Source: Cylicocyclus nassatus (taxonomy: Eukaryota > Nematoda > Chromadorea > Rhabditida > Strongylidae). From it: a DNA stretch of 64,000 bases. Shown one piece after another: positions 55,856 through 64,000 of the stretch. The notes under the pieces are model-generated. The model searched no databases. It was not told the origin of the DNA and saw only the letters and a list, made by a program, of their open reading frames with translations. The stretch spans positions 17,901,433-17,965,432 of the forward strand of contig CATQJL010000001.1 of NCBI GenBank assembly GCA_958299035.1, in the 5' to 3' direction. Within the stretch, counting starts at the first letter, position 1, and each line of letters opens with the position of its first letter. Position numbers and translations under genes: made by a program.

Positions 55856-56571
55856 TGTGGCGACTCGGTGGGCTCTTGCACCTAGATGTAACCCGAGGCC
55901 TGATGCTCGCCCGATACTAAGCGACGTACCTAGCCTACTGCGCACCTAACGCGCGACCAAAGGAACATGAGAAAATTTAAGTGATTTATCCTTATGGCAC
56001 TACACTACAATTAGAAATAGACAAAAATGCTAAACTAAAAACAAATTACTACACCACTACTAAAGAAACACGGGACGAGGGCCCGTCCCATGCTACCGAT
56101 GCGCGTCTGCAAGCATTCTCAAAAATACCTGAGGCTCCCGAGGTTTCGCGCAACAAATCCACCGCGCAACGCCAAGGTGTAGACGACAGCACGTCCCCTC
56201 CTGCTTCTATAGATGATTTCCGGTTAATACTAGGCGCGTCGACTTGCGCTAACAAAAAAGGAATTCGTTCTCCAATCCAAAAGACATCCGGCTCAACAGC
56301 TTTTTCAAAAAAGGACAGGAGCATGGCGGCTGAAACGTAATTCGAACAAGATATTCAAAATCAATCAATAAGACGAAGGCGAACAAGGCACCCATGTGAG
56401 GCGCCGCCGCTTTATATAGCCGCCTGGCTGGCAACGAGCCAATTGAGGAGAAATCCGGAGACGATCGCGGCAACACGCGTCTCGGCTACCGTAATCGCCG
56501 CCGGATAGCGCGGTAACCGATGCCCCCGGCATCCGTACTTCGGGGAGCGCCTTGCATCGCGAGACGCGACA
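55856..56571 (-). repeat. 5' LTR of element 2
   Basis: 716 bp, partner of 51328-52040, with an extra GCC near 56423. Followed by the GTTCT duplication. Confidence 0.92.
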
Positions 56572-57064
56572 GTTCTTTTAGGTTATTCCAATCTAATCAT
56601 TGACTGGTCACGGAACGTTCCATTGTGTTCGACTTCTAAGAGATACATGATTGCATTTGATGATTTACAACTCAACCAGCTTGTACTACAACATACAAAA
56701 AATGATAATGTGCTGGACCTCATATTCTCCATTTCTCCCATAGCTAGTAATGTAGCAGTCAGACACCACTTTGTGGATCTGATCATGCTAGCATTTCTTT
56801 CGATTTGATGATACCTATCAATTCCCAAGTGGATTCCTGCCTTGACTTTGACTACGTACACGGTGATTACTCCGCTATCTCCTTTGCGTTAAGCACTATA
56901 GATTGGTGGGCATTATTTGACAATTCATCCTCTATTGATGAAATGTATCAGCGCTTTGTTGATCATCTACATAACTTACTATCGCAAATTATCCCACGAA
57001 AGCAAATCGAACGCTCAAGTTGCAAGTATCCGCAACATTTAAGGAACCTACTAGAATAGAGAAG
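56572..57064 (+). pseudogene. CR1-like LINE, endonuclease end and linker
   Basis: Resumes after the target site with NLIIDWSRN (a degraded GDFN..IDW motif), then LQLNQLVLQHTKNDNVLDLI and DYVHGDYSAISFAL. It continues with the linker YQRFVDHLHNLLSQIIPRK before the Gypsy-type insertion at 57065. Interrupted by frameshifts. Confidence 0.75.
57061..57064. repeat. Target-site duplication GAAG, left copy
   Basis: Same four bases follow the right LTR at 59526-59529. 4 bp is usual for Ty3/Gypsy-type integrases. Confidence 0.8.
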
Positions 57065-57288
57065 TGTCACGCACTAACCGGGTTCGTTAGTGCGAGGGCG
57101 GATGTCCAGGTGGGGAACGAGAGAGTAATAGAAAAATTTATTAGAAGACTAGAAATAGCAGACAATAACAATGACTAAAACAACGGCCGGGCGGCCTTAT
57201 TTATAGCCGCCACGGCACAAAGTACATGGTCAAGATCAACAAATTCAATAATCATTGCCTATTGGTGTCACCGCGTCCATCCTTGACA
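57065..57288 (-). repeat. 3' LTR of the Gypsy-type element
   Basis: 224 bp. A purine-rich GACGGAGGGACA on the minus strand directly precedes it and may be the polypurine tract. Confidence 0.88.
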
Positions 57289-57921
57289 TGTCCCTCCGTC
57301 GGTAAGAGTCGTCCCGACTCCTGACTTGTGCATAGTGAGGATTGACAACTCTCGCGTCTTGACCCTTGGAGACCAGGAAACTGACGACAGGTCTTCTCCC
57401 ACCTCCATAGAAGGAGTGCTGTTGCACCATTGATGGCCGATTTCCACCTTGGCTACCCGCATCGTGGCATTCATCTACCAAATCAAGAGGCTGTCCTTGC
57501 ATCCACCTACGACTATACCTGAAAATAGAATTAAGGGGTCTAATGCGATATTTGTGGCTCTTAGTACGTGATTCAGCACCAGACTCGGTTGTCTTCACGT
57601 CATTTCTTAAGCTAAGCATTGCGAATTTCGATTTAGTCGATTCCTGGCGGCTTTTGACAACCTGCCTCTCTTGAATCTCTTGAGCTGTCGCTCTAGGGAC
57701 CGCACAGGATTCCAGATCCTCGTGTTCTCCCCCGCCACGGTGAGCTTGGCCCCTGCCAAGTTAACGCCGTGCTGAAAGCGACCGCTCCTGCTTTTTGTAC
57801 TCAAGGCTACTTTACAGTTCGCGACCTCTTCCCGTACTCCTTTACGATTAGGAGACATCTCGGTTAGCGGTGCAGTCTGGAGCTGTTGTTTCCGCTTTTC
57901 CCGTTTTCTTGGAACACCGAC

Positions 57922-58955
57922 TTAGACGAATTTTTCGACAACTGTCCTTCTTGTGCCACTATGAGTGTTTCTCAAATCAGCGATATATGGCCCAAGTTGC
58001 GTTAGCGCATTTGTTCCGAGCACAACTCTGCCATCTCCTCCCTCTCTAACGAAAAAGGCTACTCTGTGCTTGGTGCCACTCTCGACTTGCAAGGTAAGCT
58101 TCACCGCTCCCTTGAACTTTATCCGTTTCCCGGAGGCATCGTATGCGGAAGGTAACTGCTGAATCGGGATTTCTTCAACGTCCGCGTTCAGATCAAATCC
58201 CTTTTTCATGCTCATCATTAGCAATCTCAGGGGGATAATGCTGATTTGAGAGCCTGTATCTACCATAGCTCTTCGAAACAATCCCAGCAAACGTACATAT
58301 AGCACCATTTGTTTCCCAAACAGCTGATTCTTCCTCGATCGTGTCCTTGCCGAGCTGCAAATCCATCGATCCAAAGATGCCGTAAAGTTACTTGGGCACT
58401 GTTCAAGTTTCTTTGCTGACGCTGAGGTTTTACTTTCTCCACACTCGCGACTATAATGTCCTGGATTGTTACAGTTGTAACAGTGTGGCCACCTTTTGCA
58501 AGATGCTTCCAAAGTATCTTGCATAACACAATTTTTTTCCACCACTGGAGTCTGGCTCTCGCTAACGGATGTATCGGCATATGCATTTAGCACGACTTGT
58601 TCCGTACTTTGTTGCACCGCCACAGCCATCTCCCTGCTACGTTCGCAGCGCAGCGCCATAGCTTTCACCAGTTCATACGCGGATTCCCTCGGCACTGTCT
58701 CTACGGTGGTGAACATCTGGAAGTATTCAGGCCAGTCCCTCAACTGCAAAACCAATTCTGCAGCTCTTATCCATGAAAGCTGCTTGTCTGTGGTGTTGGA
58801 TACGCTAACCGCGTAAGCCTCTCTAACTCAAGACAGAAGGCTGTAATGTCCTTTGTCATCCGCAGATGTTTGAGTTGTACATACGCAGTTATTTGATCAG
58901 CAGACTCATTTATGCTTCTGCTTCTTCCAATGCTTCTGTGCTTCACCTGCAGCAT
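57922..58955 (-). pseudogene. Gag end, zinc knuckle and aspartic protease
   Basis: A 277-codon minus-strand frame (58755-57922) has a CCHC knuckle at C92/C95/H100/C105 (CYNCNNPGHYSREC) and a retropepsin active site D166-T167-G168 (MVDTGSQISIIP). The flap-side motif VVLGTNAL lies near residue 245. A preceding frame (58955-58767) contains AYVQLKHLRMTKDITAF, like a Gag C-terminus, but in another frame, so gag is broken. Behind the protease (57858-57607) an open frame continues without RT motifs. The protease cleaves Gag in family members; the motif is intact here, but the 5' gag break suggests loss of function. Confidence 0.75.
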
Positions 58956-59287
58956 AAATTCAATTTCGACAATGTATCAGCTCACGGTACACACGCGTAT
59001 ACCCCTCCTCCCTCTAGGCTGGGACTTGCGGTGTAGCTGATACAAGCCACAAAGTATACCCCTTGACCAAGAGGGACCTGTCAGTATACGGTACACGCGC
59101 CGCTGCTCCCTTGTAGAGGTAGACCACGGCGGTGTAACTGACGCTTTCTTCCGGTCCTCTGAGAAGGCTCGATGTGCGGTGTGCCACACAACGAGCTCCT
59201 CTTTGAATCGGGGATATACACTGCCTCTGATATAGGCAGGATACTCGCCTTTTCCGCTTACGCGGTCTTATCGGCGGGGTTGGGTTG

Positions 59288-59304
59288 GTTCGGTTCGGCC
59301 CCCA
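59288..59304 (-). promoter_or_regulatory. Primer-binding site, tRNA-Pro type
   Basis: Minus strand TGGGGGCCGAACCGAA directly follows the 5' LTR. About the first 14 bases fit the 3' end of a nematode tRNA-Pro as I recall it. Confidence 0.7.
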
Positions 59305-59525
59305 TGTCACGCACTAACCGGGTTCGTTAGTGCGAGGGCGGATGTCCAGGTGGGGAATGAGAGAGTAATAGAAAAATTTATTAGAAGACTAGAAATAGCA
59401 GACAATAACAACGACTAAAACAACGGCCAGGCGGCCTTATTTATAGCCGCCACGGTACAAAGTACATGGTCAAGATCAAATTCGATAATCATTGCCTATT
59501 GGTGTCACCGCGTCCATCCTTGACA
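59305..59525 (-). repeat. 5' LTR of the Gypsy-type element
   Basis: 221 bp, differing from the 3' LTR by a 3-bp indel and a few substitutions. Confidence 0.88.
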
Positions 59526-59529
59526 GAAG

Positions 59530-61410
59530 TCGTTTATTTTCTTCCACCAACAACACTCTTACTTCTGATAAATATGAAAGGATCAGTAAAGAACTATCCA
59601 AACATTTGACCAAATTCAACTCAAACAGACAAAAAAGATTGTCCGAGATGAACATCTCATCTCTATTCAGATATGCCCACTCAATTCTCAAGCAACAAAG
59701 TAATATGAATATTCTACATGATCATCAAGGAAATTTACTCAAATCTGATCGAGAAATAGCTGAATGTTTTGGTGATTATTTTGCCTCCATTATTCGCCCT
59801 CCTTCAGATTCTATCCCCAATTTTCCTGATCCTTATAGCGATAGTCCACCATGTTCCTGTAATTTATCCCGTATCCCAGAAACCTTCCCTTGGGAACTCA
59901 CAACCTTATCAAAGAAACTCAAGTCATCCACCTTCCTTACGACAGATGGCATTCCTCATATTGTTTTGAGAAATGAGCAGTACAATGGCTGTTCCCCCGC
60001 CATTTGGAAACATGGAAAAGTTGTTTCTATTCTCAAGGTCCAGAATCCACATGAGATCACACAATTTCGACCAATATCTATCAATTTCGTTGTCTGCAAA
60101 GTTGCTGAAAAGATAGTGAGACGTAAATTGCTGACCTTCTGCGCACAGAAACACCGCATACATCCTGAGCAATTCGGATTTATCGAAAGGTCTTCTACAA
60201 CTCTCCAATTAGTTACTTGTGATTTTTACTGGAAAAGAGCTTTAACTCAACATCAACAAATTGATGTTCTTTAGTTTGATCTATCTGAAGCATTTGATAG
60301 AGTGGATATCCCAAAACTATCTCAAAAACTTTACAGAATAGGAACCCGTGGCTTACTTTTGGAATGGCTGATATCTTATCTATCAAACAGAAATTTTTCT
60401 GTGAGCTACAACCAGCAACATCCTCTGTCTTTCCAGCAACAAGTGGAGTCCCTCATGAGGGGTGTTCTATCCCCACTTCTTTTCAATATCTATATAATGA
60501 TCTTCCCGAATGCTTATCCATAGACAGAAAGAAAATTATGGCTTACGCTGATTATATAAAAGTATTTGCTTCATATTCTGACGCTGACAAGAACGAGGTA
60601 ACTAAATCTCTAAACGCATGTCTACATAACTTACTGTCTTGGGCGGCTAGGAACAGCATTGATGTTAATTTAGACAAAAGTGCTTGTTTGACCACCACTA
60701 GAAAGAAGAAGAATGATTCTCCGATAGATTACGCTCATTCTGGTACTTCTCTTTCTAGACCCGTAATTGTGCGCGATCTGGGTATCTTTCTTGACCGTGA
60801 ACTTCGCCTACTACTTCATGTTGAGAAAATTTCCCGTGCAGCCTTACACAAGATGTATCTCTTGTTGCGTAACTTGTTGATAGTAAAATATATATCAGAC
60901 TATACGCGGCCTACGTCCTACCCCTATTAGAATATGGAAGCCAAGTATGGAGTCCACATTTAAAAAAAGATGTGTTGCTCTTGAGAGAGTTAAGATGACT
61001 TTTACTCGTGTTTTGTACTACAGACTTTTTCCTGATGATCATAATCCATATTCCCTTCCATCCTATAGAGATAGATTAGGCAGCTTCAAACTCCACAGCT
61101 TGTTTTATCGTAGGATTGTGGCTGTTTAGTACTTGCATTTTTAATATTACGTCTTGAAACTAAATTACCAGGTGAGTTTTGGGTTTGGAGACCATGTAAT
61201 GGACAAACAGGTAGGTTCAGCTTTTCCCGCTTTGATTGTCATGCATTGAATACGCCTTTCTACAACTCCTTTTTTGCTCGCACTTCTCGCTGGGTGCAAA
61301 AACTACCTGATTCAATTTTTTCGACGCCCGACTCAAAATCATTCAGAAAGAAACTTTTAAAGTGTGATCTTATGAGACTATTAGGAATTGACGAATCAGA
61401 ATACTTTTGA
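59530..61410 (+). pseudogene. CR1-like LINE, reverse transcriptase and C-terminus
   Basis: Resumes after GAAG with TNNTLTSDKYERISKELSK and HSILKQQSNMNILHDHQG. The RT follows: DGIPHIVLR, FRPISINFVVCKVAEKI, then a TAG at 60272-60274 directly before FDLSEAFDRVD (motif A). Next comes SPLLFNIY with a frameshift, then YADY at the catalytic site where YADD is expected. The tail includes LPSYRDRLGSFKLHSLFYRR (61050-61110) and a last block FWVWRPCNGQTGRFSFSRFD to SEYF and a stop near 61408. The motif order fits a CR1-type LINE. The lost second Asp, stops and frameshifts make it inactive. Confidence 0.82.
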
Positions 61411-61782
61411 GATTTACCTATTTCAACGTTTTTCCTCTTTTTATTTTCAGTTTCACTTCTGCTTTTGATCAGAAAAAAAGAAACATATTACCGTTCTACT
61501 CCACTTGCCAGGAAGTTGATGTGCTAATCGTTTATCTTCTGTTCTTTCTCTTTACTTTCAGAGTTTATGGTTTCCTCTCAGGCTTAGAAATCGAAGATCT
61601 ATATACATCTATTTATGACGACTGAATCTATCTATCACTCAATCTCAAATGAGATTAAGCAACGATGGCTGATTTCCAGATACACTTTATTAAAATCCTA
61701 TCAAGTAGACTACTATTCTGAATTTTGCTGCTCAAAACATTTCATTTCTATTAATCCTATGCTAGTTTTTGATTAGGAAATA
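61411..61782. other. Probable LINE 3' tail, otherwise unassigned
   Basis: No clear tail repeat. An open frame (61407-61625) has no motif. Confidence 0.35.
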
Positions 61783-62728
61783 TCAGGTTTCCCATAAGTT
61801 CCGTTCATTTCAATTTTCAACCGCAATAAATCATGAACTTCTTGATCCTAGATAGGTTCCAAGGTATTGTTCGATAGAGCAAATCAAGCTCTACAAGATG
61901 GCTATCTCGCTTTTGCATCAGCTCAGATCCATCTCTGATCAAGACGAAAACTAAAAAGATCCAACTGCCCGAAAAATCGAGAAAAAAATCATAACTCCGT
62001 TCAAAAGAATTCTGTGAAAATTCTAACTTGCTCGCGTAAACAGTATCCATATAACACATTTATATACGCCATTGCCGTGTTTCTTCCTTGGCTGGAAATC
62101 AAGAAAACGAAGATTTTCATGCTTTTGCCAAAGTGGTGCTGTGATGTCCCTACATAGATAGTTGTATACTACTAGCCTGTAAAAGTGCAAACATAAATTT
62201 TCAGCTCTCTACAAGCTTTGGTTCTCGAGAAATATCGAATACAGCTTGCCTTAGTTTGGTGCCTAACGCTAAAATCCATATTTCTCGAAAACTAGTGCCT
62301 ATAGAGAGCTGAAAATCTATATTTGTACTTCTACAGGCTCGTAGTATACAACCATCTATGTAGGGGCAGCACAGCATCGCTTTAATAAAAACATGAAAAT
62401 CTTCGTTTTCTTAATTTCTGACTATGGAAAAAAATACGGCAACAGCGTATATAAATGTCTTAAGATAGTGTTTACGCGAGCAAGTTAGAATTTTTGTAGG
62501 ATTTTTTCAAACGAAGTTATGATTTTTCTCGTTTTTCGGGCAGTTGAATCTTTTTAGTTTTCGCCTTTAAACTCGAGATGGATCAGAGCTGATGCAAAAG
62601 CGAGATAGTCTTCTTCTAGAGCTTGATTTGCTCTATCGAACGGTACCTTGAAACCTATCTAGGAACATGAAGTTTATAATTTATTGCGATTGAAATCCAA
62701 AACGGACGGAACTTATGGGACGACCTGA
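61783..62728. mobile_element. Mariner-type palindromic element, 946 bp
   Basis: TA flanks at 61781-61782 and 62729-62730. Ends TCAGGTTTCCCATAAGTTCC and, complement, TCAGGTCGTCCCATAAGTTC. Arms of about 450 bp pair almost throughout, for example CAAGCTCTACAAGATGGCTA-type, AACTTGCTCGCGTAAAC with GTTTACGCGAGCAAGTT, and AGTTGTATACTAC with its partner. Only a short centre near 62250 is unpaired. Non-coding. Confidence 0.88.
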
Positions 62729-62730
62729 TA

Positions 62731-63450
62731 ACTAGTTTCTACAGTAGTCTGAACTTTCGTTGATATTTCGAGCTTTCTATTTCGCATCGTTGCAAATTTC
62801 CTGCCGGATCAAAATCATTAGCTGAATACTTACGTGAACTACCTTATATCTACTCGTTTTACTTTTCCACTAAGAATGTCGCATCTTTACATTATTAAAA
62901 GCTTTTCTCTTTCATCTGTTACATTTATATGCTCAAACAAGGAGGAAGTAGAGGCGGTCGGTAGTGTAATGGACGCCTAGGTACGAGTGGATTTGCCATA
63001 TCGTCTAAGTACTACCACCAAAGCGTGCCTCTCGAAAGTGATCTGTTACCCGCACTAGGGTATCCCATCATGCTCCGTTATTTTGGGCACATATCCTGCT
63101 ACCTATTCTTCATGCTTGCGATCAAAGCCTTTAATAACGTTTAGAGAATCTTTTCAAAAAAAGAAGGTAACTTTCGCATACTAACATACTACCGCTCCCC
63201 AAATTGATTCATTATATGCGAAAATTTTCAAGCTTGTTAGTATGATTCTTACGCAGAAGATTTAGCAATGTGAAAATGAGAGCAGATCATCTGTACATAT
63301 TTTTCGTATGTACTTGCATCATTTCGATTTTAGCGATTCTACTATCTAGCACATTACACTGTAGTAATGTATTAAGTAAATAAATAAATAAATAAATAAA
63401 TGTATATGTGCATATGTGTATACGTGTATATCTGTTTATATCCCTATATG
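62731..63450. other. No gene recognised; (AAAT)n microsatellite
   Basis: (AAAT)n at 63377-63401 followed by TATATGTGCATATGTGTATA-like low complexity. Nothing else supportable. Confidence 0.5.
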
Positions 63451-64000
63451 CAGGGTGTCCCAAAAAAATGTTTCGAACGTTTGATCGATAATATCTCTCT
63501 TCCCAAGAAGTCGTTTGCCTTGCTTTAGGGACCGTTTTGTAGAGCTGGCTTCAACTTAGATATGCATTATAGAACGAATCACCCATCTCTCTTCATTACT
63601 GTAGGATTACGGTAGAAACTTGAAAGAGGGTTTTAAGCAATGAAAGGCCATATTTTGCCTCAGAAAAATAACAAAACGGCCTGAAAGCTTCTACACTAGG
63701 CTAATTAGAGTTGCTGATTATAACTGTAGAGTTTCCGACTTATTATGATGCTTCATTGAAGAGTTATGCCAAGTAAGAGGTAGCGGCATTTTTTCAATGT
63801 TCCTAAAAAGTGCGATTACACCGTTTAGAAAGCTTCGTAATCTTGTGAATAGTTGAGTATTGAACTCAGCGTCTATAAAAACCCTATTACACAAGTTTTC
63901 ACAATTTTTTGAAAAATTTTGAAACGGCAGCTTTTTCCACATTGACACCATATGTTTCAAGTTTCTACCGTAATCCTACAGTAATGAAGAAAGATGGGTG
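63451..64000. mobile_element. Family A palindromic element, copy 4, runs off the window
   Basis: Starts CAGGGTGTCCCAAAAAAATG and follows copy 1 closely in the left arm. The core is inverted relative to copy 1 (TGTTTCAAGTTTCTACCG near the window end), as palindromic arms allow. The right arm is cut by the window edge. Confidence 0.85.

Larger units (their letters stand above)
51328..56571 (-). mobile_element. Gag-only BEL/Pao-type LTR retrotransposon (element 2)
   Basis: 5244 bp on the minus strand with 5-bp duplications (GTTCT). LTRs of 713 and 716 bp differ by a 3-bp indel and about 13 substitutions in my count, so it is older than element 1. It carries a primer site of the same tRNA-Gly type, a polyG-rich polypurine tract and a broken gag. 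The rest of the interior (52056-52938) has no protease, RT or integrase. A Harbinger MITE sits inside gag. It lies in the endonuclease region of a CR1-like LINE. Same size and layout as element 1, with a related LTR start (TGTCGCG). Confidence 0.88.
57065..59525 (-). mobile_element. Gag-protease-only Gypsy-type LTR element
   Basis: 2461 bp on the minus strand between GAAG duplications. LTRs of 224 and 221 bp begin TGTCAAGG and end GCGTGACA and are nearly identical. The primer site matches tRNA-Pro. The only recognisable products are a Gag remnant, one zinc knuckle and an aspartic protease. Reverse transcriptase, RNase H and integrase are absent. A full Ty3/Gypsy element is normally about 5 kb or more, so this is an internally deleted form that still has every cis signal. 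Confidence 0.85.

Noticed and set aside
1..64000. CRISPR arrays, 5S rRNA or spliced-leader RNA genes
   Set aside because: Regularly spaced repeats with unique spacers are absent, and I found no match to the nematode spliced-leader or 5S sequences as I know them.

Overview
This window looks like a repeat-rich, intergenic or intronic stretch of a nematode genome, most likely a strongylid such as a hookworm. The reasons are a 47-nt intron with nematode-type splice sites (donor GTAAGTAAC, acceptor TTTTCAG), RTE and CR1-like LINEs, Penelope-like elements with GIY-YIG nuclease remains, Helitrons ending in CTAG, and many TA-inserted fold-back elements. I found no rRNA, no CRISPR array, no bacterial-type operon and no long host gene. 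The only host-gene candidates are a tiny two-exon gene (15080-15258, minus) and a doubtful two-exon ORF inside a Helitron (50078-50335, plus).

Layout. 1-4340: mostly unassigned AT-rich DNA with one fold-back MITE. 4344-6470: a GC-rich repeat and a decayed RTE LINE (minus). 6750-14800: an AT-rich Penelope-like reverse transcriptase gene (minus), split by a 5331-bp BEL/Pao-type LTR retrotransposon (8471-13801). 15080-15258: small spliced gene. 16592-21380: TA-flanked inverted-repeat elements, one carrying a nested MITE. 23.5 kb: a GIY-YIG scrap. 24849-25132: a short Helitron. 25635-27139: a hAT-like element with an 8-bp target duplication. 29685-31020: a second, decayed Penelope-like element with RT and GIY-YIG. 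33370-34385 and 38587-40482: mariner-type palindromes, three of them packed end to end. 42065-46041: a Harbinger-type MITE, a TIR element, and a large fold-back element with an 8-bp target duplication whose arms are tandem arrays in mirror orientation. 47060-50143: a retroposon followed by a head-to-tail run of Helitrons with two DNA transposons nested in it. 50430-61410: a CR1-like LINE broken by a second BEL/Pao element (51328-56571) and a Gypsy-type element (57065-59525). 61783-64000: two more palindromic elements, the last running off the window.

Main theme: all three LTR retrotransposons have paired LTRs, target duplications and tRNA-matching primer sites, yet none carries a recognisable reverse transcriptase or integrase. 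The two BEL/Pao elements, which share a primer site and the TGTCGCG LTR start, keep only gag. The Gypsy element keeps only gag and protease. They look like mobilised partial elements that depend on enzymes supplied in trans. The nesting also gives a clear order of insertion: LINE or Penelope-like element first, LTR elements next, MITE last.
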